Positions 1 through 7,315 of a stretch of 13,573 bases of DNA are shown piece by piece. The position numbers and the translations under genes were made by a program. The notes below the pieces were generated by a model that worked only from the letters and a program-made list of their open reading frames with translations, did not search any database and was not told the DNA's origin. Source of the DNA: Phycisphaerales bacterium UBA2266 (GTDB lineage Bacteria > Planctomycetota > Phycisphaerae > Sedimentisphaerales > Anaerobacaceae); contig DDXG01000288.1 of NCBI GenBank assembly GCA_002347125.1, positions 1-13,573 of the forward strand. The letters run 5' to 3'. Numbering within the stretch: the stretch's first letter is position 1; each line of letters opens with the position of its first letter.

Positions 1-117
1 TCGCCGCGATTCCCGCGAGCCACCGACTTGCTGAGTATATTATAGTTGCCATCATGATACCGGACCATTGTTCGCACAGTCATAGACACCTGTCCCATAG
101 GCTATTCCCGGCGGACG

Positions 118-768
118 TCAGTCGTGATCATCCTTGCTGGCGCTGCTTCGAGACTTCATCATCGCCTGAAACAGATCTTTCGACACCGATTCGTAGATGT
201 GCGGCCAACGCCTCCGCATCGGGCCGTCGAGCAACAGGACCTGCTGCCCCGACGCGGTGGCGTAGAGCTTGCCCTCGCGCAGTTCCAGGGCGTTGGGGTC
301 TGTCCCGTAGCGTATCGTGTAGGATGCAAAGCTCTCAAGGTGTACCCACTCGCCCACGGTAGTAATAGCCCAATCGGGACTACTGCCGTGTGACTTGAAG
401 CGCGCATAGTAGCGGCGTCGGGAGCGTTTACCGTCCGATGTGTCGACCCGCAGGAACCCGCCTTGGACCAGGGAGAGTTCGTTCTCTGGAAAGCGACCGT
501 GGTTATCCTCCATATACTGTCGCAGCAATTCCCCGGTGGACCACGCTTTGAGGCACAGCATGTCATGTGAGCACTTCTGGACATGGAAGTACCCCGCAAT
601 GACGTAAGCCGCCAAAGGGGCAGTAATACAAACAATCACCAGTATGACCAATATTTTCTTGGCCAAGAGCGGCAACTCCTGAACCTCCAACAGCCTTAAC
701 TTCCCAAAGAACGCCCTCAGTTCTACCGCGCCGTTACCTTGCCCGTCAAGGAAGAACCGGCGGGCCAT
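118..768 (-). CDS. Membrane-anchored hypothetical protein, single N-terminal TM
   Basis: I do not recognise this gene as a named family. If translation starts at 768 the protein is 216 residues. Residues about 38-60 form one strongly hydrophobic membrane segment right after a Lys-Lys pair, and the remaining 150 or so residues are polar and probably outside the membrane. Just after the segment, the stretch around residues 80-107 (LRQYMEDNHGRFP, then GGFLR) recalls the pseudopilin-like proteins of planctomycetes, in which a helix is followed by a 'DHDGRFP'-like turn; this is resemblance only. The start is uncertain. The ATG at 768 lies in the loop of an 8-bp hairpin (757-776) and has no properly spaced ribosome site. 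TTG codons at 675 or 666 have GGAGG or AGGAG at good spacing and would put the membrane segment close to the N-terminus. The gene stands alone on the minus strand. Confidence 0.65.
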   Translation of the reverse strand: MARRFFLDGQGNGAVELRAFFGKLRLLEVQELPLLAKKILVILVIVCITAPLAAYVIAGYFHVQKCSHDMLCLKAWSTGELLRQYMEDNHGRFPENELSLVQGGFLRVDTSDGKRSRRRYYARFKSHGSSPDWAITTVGEWVHLESFASYTIRYGTDPNALELREGKLYATASGQQVLLLDGPMRRRWPHIYESVSKDLFQAMMKSRSSASKDDHD

Positions 769-831
769 CCTGCCGGACGGCCGTGGGGGCTGGGGATATG
801 GGCGGTCGTATTTTGTACTGCGTTGGTGGAG

Positions 832-941
832 GCCGCCTTTGGCGGCGGTTGCTCACTGCTGGGTCCCGCCTCGGGGGCCGGGATGACATGAAAAAGGGCT
901 GGGATAACATGAGGCGGCCGGGCAGCCACGGGGGCTGGCCC
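832..941. repeat. Intergenic palindrome cluster (REP-like), in an otherwise gene-free stretch 769-1107
   Basis: I see no convincing gene between 769 and 1107; what it holds is small palindromes. A perfect 6-bp hairpin with a TTT loop lies at 832-846 (GCCGCC/GGCGGC). Read on the minus strand, 858-888 begins GTCATCCCGGCC and ends GGCGGGACCCAGC. This resembles the widespread bacterial interspersed element of the form GTCATTCCCGC...GCGGGAATCC, whose spurious translation is VIPAKAGIQ. A partial second copy of the left half (GTTATCCCAGCCC) follows at about 896-908. A bulged hairpin GGGCAGCC/GGCTGGCCC lies at 920-941. The assignment to a repeat family comes from pattern memory; copy number elsewhere in the genome is unknown. 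Confidence 0.45.
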
Positions 942-1074
942 TGCGCGTCGGGGTGGCGGGATTGGGTCTGTCTTGACAAGACACCGCTATGGAAGAAAAC
1001 GCAAGCAGATCACCCCTCCCCTCGCCGGCACGTCTCACACTCCTCCGACGCACCCCAAGCCGCGAAACTCCAGA

Positions 1075-1089
1075 CCCCGCTCCGCGGGG
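1075..1089 (-). terminator. Possible weak terminator hairpin downstream of tRNA-Ser
   Basis: CCCCGC, loop TCC, GCGGGG gives a perfect 6-bp GC stem 18 bases past the 3' end of the minus-strand tRNA. The sequence after it on the minus strand (TCTGGAGTTTCG) has no real T-run, so this may be a processing boundary or a chance palindrome rather than a classical intrinsic terminator. Confidence 0.25.
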
Positions 1090-1107
1090 CCGGAAAGCAA
1101 AAGGAAA

Positions 1108-1196
1108 CGGAGAGGGGGGGATTCGAACCCCCGGTACTCCTAAGGGAGCACACCGGTTTTCGAAACCGGCTCGATAAGCCACTCCGACACCTCTCC
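1108..1196 (-). tRNA. tRNA-Ser (anticodon CGA)
   Basis: The minus strand folds as a class II tRNA. The 7-bp acceptor is GGAGAGG with CCTCTCC (1196-1190 with 1115-1109). The anticodon stem CCGGT/ACCGG encloses the loop TTCGAAA, giving anticodon CGA, which reads serine codon UCG. A long variable arm (GTGCTCC/GGAGTAC) is present, as expected for Ser. The T-arm is GGGGG-TTCGAAT-CCCCC. The discriminator base is G, the usual one for serine tRNA. The CCA end is not encoded: the next bases on the minus strand are TTT, so CCA must be added after transcription. Confidence is high because every arm pairs. Confidence 0.97.
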
Positions 1197-1214
1197 GGGT
1201 CGGTCAAGTGCAAT

Positions 1215-1243
1215 ATAATACGGCAAGTACCCCTCCCCTGCAA
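1215..1243 (-). promoter_or_regulatory. Likely promoter of tRNA-Ser
   Basis: On the minus strand TTGCAG (1243-1238) and TATTAT (1220-1215) are separated by 17 bases. They lie 19 bases before the mature tRNA 5' end, leaving room for a short leader trimmed by RNase P. The -10 fits well and the -35 is only a partial match. Confidence 0.45.
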
Positions 1244-1347
1244 ACAATAAACCGCAGAATCCCGTTTTTCCCGACGATAGCCATGTTTTCGCCCCTGTTC
1301 AGGGTACACAATGCGAATCCTCCCACGTCCGCGGGCGGCAATTTGGC

Positions 1348-1376
1348 TTGACAACCGACGGCCGGTTTGCCACAAT
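1348..1376 (+). promoter_or_regulatory. Sigma-70-type promoter for the FHA-GAF gene
   Basis: TTGACA (1348-1353), a 17-base spacer and CACAAT (1371-1376) make a good housekeeping-type promoter. Transcription would begin near 1383, giving a leader of about 36 bases that contains the GAAGGAG ribosome site before the ATG at 1419. Confidence 0.65.
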
Positions 1377-1418
1377 GGAAAGCGGCTAAGCTGAACCAGC
1401 GACTTGAAGGAGCTACCG

Positions 1419-2309
1419 ATGCGCCTGGTACTCAAACAGAAGGACGGAACGGCTCGGGAATTTCGCTTCAACCGGGGTCCCGTGTCGATTGGCCGGGCGG
1501 CTGACAGCCACGTCTTCCTGCCCGATCGCGCCGTCTCAAGACAGCATGCCAGACTCATGTGCGACGAGAACGGCTGCTGGCGGGTCGAAGACCTCGATTC
1601 CGCCGGCAAGACGTTCGTCAACGACCGGGCCGTTCACCGTATGGAGATCAAGCACGGAGACTGCATCCGGATCACCGATTTCCTCATCGATGTCGCTCTA
1701 GAGGAAACACCGACCCCGGAATTTGGCAGCGTTCCCATCGACGCTGGCGACACCATCCATATCGAGGCCGCCCTGTCCACCCCCATGCACGAAACCGTCG
1801 TCCGCAAGCCTGACGCCGGCCACGCCCCCGCGATGCGCCTCGATGCCCACCGCCTCATGGACTTCGCCGCCGCCACCGAGAAGATCTGTGGCGCCGGCGG
1901 TTTTGATGAGCTACTCCTGACCCTGCTCGATGTGACCCTCGAGCAGTTCTCGGCATTTCACGTCTGGGCGGCGCTTCGTACAAAGGCCGGCGGCCCGATG
2001 ACCTTTCATTCCGGACGAAAGGACGACGGCAGCACCGTCGACATCAACCAATTGCCCTTGCAGCAGAAGATCATTCAGGCGGTCGAAAAAGCGGAATTCC
2101 TTGTGCTTCCTCGTGTAGCAGCGGATCTTGAAGAGCACGAGGCGATTCGTTCGGCTTTGATCGCCGCCATTGTCCGCTCCGATGGTTGCTACGGCGTACT
2201 GTACGTTGACAACGGCATGAAGGCCAAGCACTACAGCCTCAGCGACCTGGACTACCTGATGCTGCTGGCGATGCACACCGCCGCCGTCATGAAGAAGTTC
2301 TTCAGTTAA
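1419..2309 (+). CDS. FHA domain and GAF-like domain signalling protein
   Basis: A cytoplasmic, presumably regulatory protein of 296 residues with no signal peptide. Residues 1-95 form a forkhead-associated (FHA) domain, which binds phosphothreonine peptides. The hallmark residues are present: Gly25-Arg26, Ser40-Arg41 and His43 (VSRQH), and an Asn68 two residues before Arg70 in the turn that usually contacts the peptide. A linker rich in Pro, Asp and Ala (about 96-140) follows. Residues about 150-296 look like a GAF domain: helix LMDFAAATEKI, central strands, YGVLYVDN, then a closing helix ending in MKKFF. FHA-GAF pairs usually read Ser/Thr kinase signalling; no kinase or cyclase is encoded nearby. 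I chose the ATG at 1419 because GAAGGAG lies 7 bases before it; an upstream TTG at 1404 has no such site. The gene has its own promoter and seems monocistronic. Confidence 0.88.
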   Translation: MRLVLKQKDGTAREFRFNRGPVSIGRAADSHVFLPDRAVSRQHARLMCDENGCWRVEDLDSAGKTFVNDRAVHRMEIKHGDCIRITDFLIDVALEETPTPEFGSVPIDAGDTIHIEAALSTPMHETVVRKPDAGHAPAMRLDAHRLMDFAAATEKICGAGGFDELLLTLLDVTLEQFSAFHVWAALRTKAGGPMTFHSGRKDDGSTVDINQLPLQQKIIQAVEKAEFLVLPRVAADLEEHEAIRSALIAAIVRSDGCYGVLYVDNGMKAKHYSLSDLDYLMLLAMHTAAVMKKFFS

Positions 2310-2356
2310 AGGGGCCCGGTACATTAGCCAGGCACGCGGGCCACAGGTCGGCTCCT

Positions 2357-2384
2357 TCTGGACCCCTGCCTGCGCACGGGTGAC
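2357..2384 (-). repeat. Interspersed palindromic element, VIPAKAGIQ-like copy
   Basis: On the minus strand the unit reads GTCACCCGTGCGCAGGC and then AGGGGTCCAGA. It aligns with the element at 858-888 and with the common bacterial form GTCATTCCCGCGCAGGCGGG followed by AATCCAG. The two copies in this window share the GTCA start, the central arms around a GAGGC/CAGGC turn, and the CCAG end. It is a decayed copy, with mismatches in the stem. Confidence 0.45.
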
Positions 2385-2402
2385 AACGGGCGGACTCAAG
2401 TG

Positions 2403-2486
2403 GGTCGGGTGCATTTCCCGACCAGACCATGAGTGGCATTCCCTCGCGCAGCGAAGGGATGGCCCATGGATAAGGGCGTCTCGCCC
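2403..2486. repeat. Three adjacent hairpins in the 2310-2636 intergenic region
   Basis: Apart from the promoter, the 327-base gap holds no credible gene. It contains a row of palindromes. GGTCGGG/CCCGACC pairs over seven bases with a 7-base loop (2403-2423). A long imperfect hairpin at 2427-2469 runs from CCATGAGTGGC to GGCCCATGG around a GCA loop. GGGCG-TCT-CGCCC at 2474-2486 belongs to the same core family as the hairpins at 10365-10383 and 13497-13539. The row ends 15 bases before the -35 box of the next gene, so it could act in RNA processing, termination of the FHA gene's transcript, or simply as inserted repeats. Confidence 0.55.
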
Positions 2487-2501
2487 GCGAATAATCGGTG
2501 T

Positions 2502-2530
2502 TTGACCCGCCTGTTTTATCCCGGTACAAT
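2502..2530 (+). promoter_or_regulatory. Sigma-70-type promoter for the transporter operon
   Basis: TTGACC (2502-2507), a 17-base spacer and TACAAT (2525-2530). The predicted start near 2537 gives a 5' leader of about 100 bases before the ATG at 2637. The spacing equals that of the FHA-gene promoter. I saw no recognisable riboswitch fold in the leader. Confidence 0.65.
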
Positions 2531-2636
2531 GGCCCCAAGGTCGGGCTTGGACGGCGGCCGCGTCGCTGCCGATGCCGGCAAGAGACCGCACGGGTTCCAT
2601 CAGGTTCGCCTTGTATCGGATTGGAAAGGAGCCGTT

Positions 2637-5600
2637 ATGAAAGCCCGCAAGACTCTCGTTCTTCTGGTCGCTTGTTCTTGTGCGGTCGTCTCGGCCGCGG
2701 AGCCGGCCCAGCGCCTGTTGGACCGCATCGGGACCGACCGCGGCATCGCCGTCATCCTCGGCGATAGCGAGGCCCGCCTTGCCTGTCGGATTGCACAGGC
2801 CACCGAGATGCTGGTTTACGTGCAACTGGAATCGGCCGCCGATGTCCAGGCCGCCCGCATCGCCGCCGATAACGCCGGCCTCTACGGCACTCGCGTCTTC
2901 ATCGACAAAGGCCCCTTGTCCGGCATTCACCTGGCCGACAATATCGCCGACGTCGTTCTGGTGGCGCGCAATGCCCAAGGTGTCTCCGAGGCCCAGGCCA
3001 GGCGCGTTCTGCGGCCGGGCGGCCGGTTGCTCCAAGGCGGCCAAAGCTGGACCAAACCCGCCCTCGAAGGCGCCGACGACTGGTCGCATCCCTACCACGG
3101 ACCGGACAACAATCCGCAGTCGGCCGACACCGTGGCCCGGGCGCCCTATCTGACGCAATTCCTGGCCGAGCCCCGCTACGCCCCGCTGCCCCAGGTGGCT
3201 CTGGCCTCGGCCGGCCGCGTCTTCAAGGCCTTCGGCCACGTCGCCTTCAAGAAACGCGAAGAGCCCTTCCTCAACAAGCTCGTCGCCTTCAACGGCTACA
3301 ACGGCACGCTCCTGTGGCAACGGGACCTCGCCGAAGGCGTCATGATCCACCGCAACACCATGATCGCCACCCCTGACAGGCTTTACGTCGGCGATGACAA
3401 GTCCTGCAAGGTCATTGACGCCGCCACCGGCAAGACGCTCGACGAGATTATCCCGCCCGTGGACGTCGCCGGCGGTACTTTCTGGAAGTGGATGGCCATG
3501 GAAGATGGCGTGCTCTATGCGATGATAGGCGAGCAGGAGCAACGCGACGAAACCAAACGCTGGAGCCTCGAACACCACGGCTGGCCCTGGGACCCGGTCT
3601 CCGAAGGCTTCAACCAGCCGGACCAGCCCTGGGGCTACGGCCACGACCTGCTGGCCATTGATCCAAAAACGAAGAAGGTCCTCTGGCGATACCACGAGGA
3701 GACGCCCATCGACGGCCGGGCCCTGTGCATGAAGGCCGGCCGCATCTACGCCTTCGGCTTCGGTAAGTTCCTCACGTGCCTCGACGCCGGGACCGGCCGG
3801 GTCGTCTGGCGAAAGACGCCGCAAGACGCGCCGCGCCTCTTCCGGACCCTTGGAGAGTACTCCATGCGCCAGGACTGGCGGACCAACTGGCGAACCACCT
3901 GTTATCTCAAGTGCTCCGACAAGGCCCTTTATTTCGCCGGTCCTCAGGTCGACAGGCTCGTGGCGGTCTCGACGCAAGACGGTTCGGTGCTGTGGACGAA
4001 TGATTACAACAACTTCCAGCTTGTGCTTCGAAGCGATGGGCTCTACGCCCTCAGCGGCCAGATTGACCAGCATCCCAGCAAGGTCTTCGACCCGCTGACC
4101 GGTGCGGAACTGGCCGCCATCGCCAAGGAGCGCCGCGCGTGTACCCGACCGACCGGTGCGATCGATGCCGTTTTCTTCCGCGCCTCCGGAGGCTCGGTCC
4201 GCCTGGACGCCGCCTCGAAACGCCCCCAGTGGATATCCCCCATGCGTCCGAACTGCCATGACGGTGTGACCGTCGCCAACGGCCTGCTTTACTGGTGGCC
4301 CAGTGTCTGCGACTGCCAACTGACTCTGTACGGCATAACCTGCCTGGGCCCGGCGGGCGATTTTGATTTCTACGCACCGGCCGATGAGAAGGCCCGCCTC
4401 GAAGTCTGCGTCGACGGCCCTGAGGCAGTTGCCGAGCTGCCCGCGACCGGGGCCGACTGGGCCTGTTTTCGCGCCGATGCGGCCGGTTCCAGCGCCTCGT
4501 CGGCGCAGGTTGCCGCCCAAGCGGCCGTCCTCTGGCAGGTCGAACCCCCGCGGCCGCGCCCGACTGCCACGGCATTGCCGGCAGCGCCGATAGTAGTCGG
4601 CGAGATGGCCTTCATCGGCGGCGTGGACGGTGTGGTGCGAGCCTTCAACGCCCGGACCGGAGAAGAAGTCTGGAAGACCTACACCGGCGGGGCCATCCGT
4701 ATCGCCCCGACCTTCGCCCACAACCGGCTCTACGTCGGTTCCGGCGACGGCTGGGTGTACTGCCTCGAAGCCCGCACCGGGCGAATCCTCTGGCGATTCC
4801 TTGCAGCGCCCGACCAGCGGTTCGTCCCCATCTACGGCCAGCTTATGTCCACCTGGCCCGTCGCCGCCGGCGTCCTTGTCGCCGATGGCACGGCCTATGT
4901 CGCCGCCGGCCTGGCCAACTTCGACGGGACCTATGTCTATGCCCTCGACGCCCTCACCGGCCGAATCAAGTGGCAGAACACCACCAGCGGCCACCTCGAC
5001 CGCGACGCACGCACCGGCGTCAGCGTCCAGGGCCACCTGCTCCTGCACGGCGACAAGTTGTACCTGGCCGGCGGCACGAGCGTCTCCCCGGCCGTCTATG
5101 ACGCCGCGACCGGCCGGTGTCTCAACGATCCGGCCCCGCTGGCCGCGTGCAACTCCAACCAGCCGCGAGGCTGGGAACTGTCGCTGCTTGGCGAGCATGT
5201 CGTCGCGGTCGGTCGGCCGTTCTATGCCCATCCCGATATGGGTGTATTTGACGCGACGGTATTCAACCGTGTCTTTCTCACCCAAAAGCACGATGCGGGT
5301 CTTGCCTGGGTCACCAATCAGAACACCGGCCGCGTCATGTGCCTGCCCAAACTTGACATGGACCCCATCAACAACGCCTTGAACGACCCGGGCAACCGGT
5401 TCAATGTCGAATGGCGCCGAATCGCCGGCAATCTGCGGCCCTCATGGTCGTTCGACTGCCCTGACGCCACGGCCGTGGCCTTCACCGATAACGCCGCCAT
5501 TGTCGGGCGGGCCGCGGAAATCGTCGCCGTCCGTCTCCAGGACGGAGGGGTTCTCTGGAAGCAGCCCATCGGCAAACCGGTTGCGCCGTGGGGTCTGGCG

Positions 5601-5705
5601 ATAGACCGCAACGGATCAACCATCGCCGTTCTCGAAGATGGCGGCGTCTTGTGCATCGGCCCGGCAACTGCAGGAGGAATCCAGCAACATGCAAGGAGCA
5701 ACTAA
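2637..5705 (+). CDS. Exported methyltransferase-like/PQQ-type beta-propeller protein
   Basis: The product has 1022 residues. Residues 1-20 are a signal peptide with a likely cut after VSA. Residues about 25-135 follow the order of a Rossmann methyltransferase: strand plus glycine turn (AVILGDSEARL), an acidic strand end (VYVQLESA), GLYGTRV, ADVVLVARN, and VLRPGGRLL, typical of the post-motif loop. The usual SAM-binding GxGxG is degraded to GDSEA, and the protein is exported, so enzymatic activity is doubtful. From about 148 (DDWSHPYHGPDNN) onward it is a PQQ/quinoprotein-like beta-propeller with repeated W-motifs (xDxxTGxxxW type) near 215-228, 338-352, 379-393, 441-455, 667-681, 707-721, 767-781 and 962-976. 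Such proteins are often labelled BamB-like, but this one is far longer. The start is set by GGAAAGGA 6 bases before the ATG. It heads the operon and overlaps the next gene by 17 bases, suggesting coupled expression. Confidence 0.85.
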   Translation: MKARKTLVLLVACSCAVVSAAEPAQRLLDRIGTDRGIAVILGDSEARLACRIAQATEMLVYVQLESAADVQAARIAADNAGLYGTRVFIDKGPLSGIHLADNIADVVLVARNAQGVSEAQARRVLRPGGRLLQGGQSWTKPALEGADDWSHPYHGPDNNPQSADTVARAPYLTQFLAEPRYAPLPQVALASAGRVFKAFGHVAFKKREEPFLNKLVAFNGYNGTLLWQRDLAEGVMIHRNTMIATPDRLYVGDDKSCKVIDAATGKTLDEIIPPVDVAGGTFWKWMAMEDGVLYAMIGEQEQRDETKRWSLEHHGWPWDPVSEGFNQPDQPWGYGHDLLAIDPKTKKVLWRYHEETPIDGRALCMKAGRIYAFGFGKFLTCLDAGTGRVVWRKTPQDAPRLFRTLGEYSMRQDWRTNWRTTCYLKCSDKALYFAGPQVDRLVAVSTQDGSVLWTNDYNNFQLVLRSDGLYALSGQIDQHPSKVFDPLTGAELAAIAKERRACTRPTGAIDAVFFRASGGSVRLDAASKRPQWISPMRPNCHDGVTVANGLLYWWPSVCDCQLTLYGITCLGPAGDFDFYAPADEKARLEVCVDGPEAVAELPATGADWACFRADAAGSSASSAQVAAQAAVLWQVEPPRPRPTATALPAAPIVVGEMAFIGGVDGVVRAFNARTGEEVWKTYTGGAIRIAPTFAHNRLYVGSGDGWVYCLEARTGRILWRFLAAPDQRFVPIYGQLMSTWPVAAGVLVADGTAYVAAGLANFDGTYVYALDALTGRIKWQNTTSGHLDRDARTGVSVQGHLLLHGDKLYLAGGTSVSPAVYDAATGRCLNDPAPLAACNSNQPRGWELSLLGEHVVAVGRPFYAHPDMGVFDATVFNRVFLTQKHDAGLAWVTNQNTGRVMCLPKLDMDPINNALNDPGNRFNVEWRRIAGNLRPSWSFDCPDATAVAFTDNAAIVGRAAEIVAVRLQDGGVLWKQPIGKPVAPWGLAIDRNGSTIAVLEDGGVLCIGPATAGGIQQHARSN

Positions 5706-6504
5706 GACTGCCGTCAGAGATTTCACATGGATGACCGTAGCCGCCGTGATGGTGTTTACGGCCGGTTGCGGGCGCAAGACGCCCTCCGGAGCGGCCGGGC
5801 CCAATGATGTCGGTGCAACCGCCGCCGCCGGCGAGTTGGTCGTTCTGTGCGGGTCGAGCTTCGTCAACCCCACGAACCAGCTCATCGAGGAGTTCAACGC
5901 CCGGACCGGCATCAAGCTTACCCCCACCGTCGGCGGTAGCGAGGACTTCCTGCCTCTGGTCAGGGTCGGCTCGAAGGGCGACGTCCTCATCACCCACGAC
6001 CCCTATCTGGATCACGTCGCTGACGCCGACAAGCTCGCCGACAGCGTCCAGGTCGGCTACGTCGCCCCGGTGCTCGCCGTCGCGCCGGGCAATCCGAAGA
6101 ACATCACGAAGATCGAGGATCTCACGAAGGAGGGCCTCAGGGTCGCCCTCACCGACCCGCAGTACTCCACCGCTGGTGAGATGGTCTTCGCGCTGCTGGA
6201 GAACAAAGGCATCAAGGACGCCGTCCTGGCCAACGTCGGCAATCGCCTGACCAAGGGACATGCCAATCTGGGCACGCTCCTGAAGACCGGGGCCGTCGAC
6301 GCGGTCATCATCTGGAACGGCGTGGCTCACACGTTTGCCGACAGCCTGGAAGTCGTCCCGACACCCTACGAATACGACGAAGATATCCGCGTCCATATCA
6401 TCGGTCTGAACTACACCAGGCGCCCCGAGGCTCTCCGGACGTTTCTGGAATTCGTCAAGGAAAGAGGCCCTGATGTCTTCAGAGAACACGGCTATGTCAA
6501 GTAA
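5689..6504 (+). CDS. ABC substrate-binding lipoprotein 1, ModA-like
   Basis: The periplasmic binding protein of an ABC importer, 271 residues. Residues 1-27 form a lipoprotein signal: a hydrophobic run ending FTAGC, with Cys27 as the likely lipidated residue (Thr at -3 is slightly atypical). The mature part starts its first strand at ELVVLCGSSF. It then shows the type II binding-protein pattern of the molybdate/tungstate group: EEFNARTGI, GGSEDFL, KGDVLIT, GNPKNI...DL, VALTDPQYSTAG, and the late strand DAVIIWN. The ligand cannot be fixed from sequence; molybdate, tungstate and sulfate-class oxyanions are the family norm. AGGAGG lies 11 bases before the chosen ATG, inside the end of the upstream gene. 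Its stop overlaps the next gene by 32 bases. It is a paralogue of that gene: both carry CGxx near the N-terminus, GSE, GD, GNPK, DP and a VDAVI/LDAVI strand. Confidence 0.88.
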   Translation: MQGATKTAVRDFTWMTVAAVMVFTAGCGRKTPSGAAGPNDVGATAAAGELVVLCGSSFVNPTNQLIEEFNARTGIKLTPTVGGSEDFLPLVRVGSKGDVLITHDPYLDHVADADKLADSVQVGYVAPVLAVAPGNPKNITKIEDLTKEGLRVALTDPQYSTAGEMVFALLENKGIKDAVLANVGNRLTKGHANLGTLLKTGAVDAVIIWNGVAHTFADSLEVVPTPYEYDEDIRVHIIGLNYTRRPEALRTFLEFVKERGPDVFREHGYVK

Positions 6505-7285
6505 GAGCCTGTTCATCCTGATCCTGGCGGCCTTCGTCGCCGTACTGGCGACGGTCGGTTGCAGTTCCAAACCGGACAGCGAACCGGCATCGGAGTTGCT
6601 GCTTTATTGCGGCGCGGGCATCCGGCCGCCCATCGAGGAATTAGCCAACGTCTTTGCCGCCGAACACCCTGTCAAGGTCATTCTGGACTTCGCCGGCAGC
6701 GAGGTCCTCCTCTCTCGAATCAAGCTCAGCGGCCGCGGCGATCTCTACATGCCCGGCGACGCCCACTATGTGGACCTGGCCGAAAACGCCGGATTCGTCC
6801 TCTCTCGCCGATCCGTCGCCTACTGGGTCCCCGTGATCCTTGTGCGGAAGGGCAATCCCAAGGCCGTCGGCTCGCTGCGGGACCTGCTCAAGGATGATGT
6901 GCGCGTCGGCCTGGGCGATCCCAACGCCTGCGCCATAGGACGGACCGCACAACAACTGCTTGAGAAAAGCGGCATCGCCTGGGCCGACGTGGAGAAGAAC
7001 CTCAAGTTCAAGTCCATGACCGTCAACGAGCTGGGCCTGCAGATCCAGGCCGGGTCGCTGGACGCCGTCATCGTCTGGGACGCCCTGGCCCGTTACTATG
7101 AGGCCTGCGGGGACATGGTCGCCATCGACCCCGAGTACAACATCATCAGCCCCATCGATGTCGCCGTCCTTTCGTTCACCCGCAAGAAGGACCTCGCCGA
7201 GCGGTTTGCCGCCTTTCTGACCTCCGACAAGGCCCGCGAAGTCTTCGTCGGGCATCACTACCACACCGATAAACCCCTCGATTGA
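6473..7285 (+). CDS. ABC substrate-binding lipoprotein 2, ModA-like paralogue
   Basis: A second binding protein of 270 residues. The signal (residues 1-30) ends ATVGC, with Cys30 the probable lipid site. The mature domain has LLLYCGAGI, FAGSEVLL, GRGDLYMPGDAHYVD, VRKGNPK, VRVGLGDPNACAIG, and LDAVIVWDALA, in the same order as in the preceding gene but with very different ligand-region residues (MPGDAHYVD against ITHDPYLDH). The GDLYMPGD form is the more usual one in this ModA/Wtp-like group. I chose the ATG at 6473 because AGAGG lies 5 bases before it; an in-frame ATG at 6494 is possible. It begins inside the previous gene, implying translational coupling. With a single permease and ATPase in the operon, the two binding proteins probably compete for, or share, one transporter, or one of them has become a sensor. 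Confidence 0.87.
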   Translation: MSSENTAMSSKSLFILILAAFVAVLATVGCSSKPDSEPASELLLYCGAGIRPPIEELANVFAAEHPVKVILDFAGSEVLLSRIKLSGRGDLYMPGDAHYVDLAENAGFVLSRRSVAYWVPVILVRKGNPKAVGSLRDLLKDDVRVGLGDPNACAIGRTAQQLLEKSGIAWADVEKNLKFKSMTVNELGLQIQAGSLDAVIVWDALARYYEACGDMVAIDPEYNIISPIDVAVLSFTRKKDLAERFAAFLTSDKAREVFVGHHYHTDKPLD

Positions 7286-7315
7286 TCCGTCAACACCTGT
7301 TACCCAACGAGCCGA

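Noticed and set aside
39..44. TATAAT on the minus strand near the left edge
   Set aside because: No acceptable -35 box at 16-18 bases and the gene it would serve lies outside the window.
54..393. Plus-strand small frames opposite the minus-strand gene at the left edge
   Set aside because: They have arginine/proline/serine-rich sequences without domains and lie antisense to a better candidate with a membrane segment.
989..1177. Small plus-strand frame ending GGIRTPGTPKGAHRFSKPAR
   Set aside because: The peptide is the familiar false translation of the antisense strand of a serine tRNA gene, which overlaps it at 1108-1196.
858..2384. CRISPR array suspected from repeated palindromes
   Set aside because: The repeats are few, degenerate, irregularly spaced and of differing types; there are no regular spacers and no cas genes.
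1911..5291. An open frame of 1126 codons on the minus strand opposite the FHA and propeller genes
   Set aside because: It spans two convincing plus-strand genes and the repeat-filled gap between them, its sequence is low-complexity Gly/Val/Ala/Asp with no recognisable domain, and it is what GC-biased third positions produce on the opposite strand.
2637..5705. Calling the large propeller protein BamB or a PQQ-dependent alcohol dehydrogenase
   Set aside because: BamB is about 390 residues and lacks the methyltransferase-like part. The vicinal cysteines and catalytic residues of PQQ dehydrogenases are not evident, so only the propeller fold is claimed.
5482..6570. Minus-strand open frame of 362 codons across the propeller/binding-protein junction
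   Set aside because: It is antisense to well-supported genes, has no domain signature, and is explained by codon bias. The same holds for other long minus-strand frames at 6641-7909, 9292-10254 and 11800-12588.
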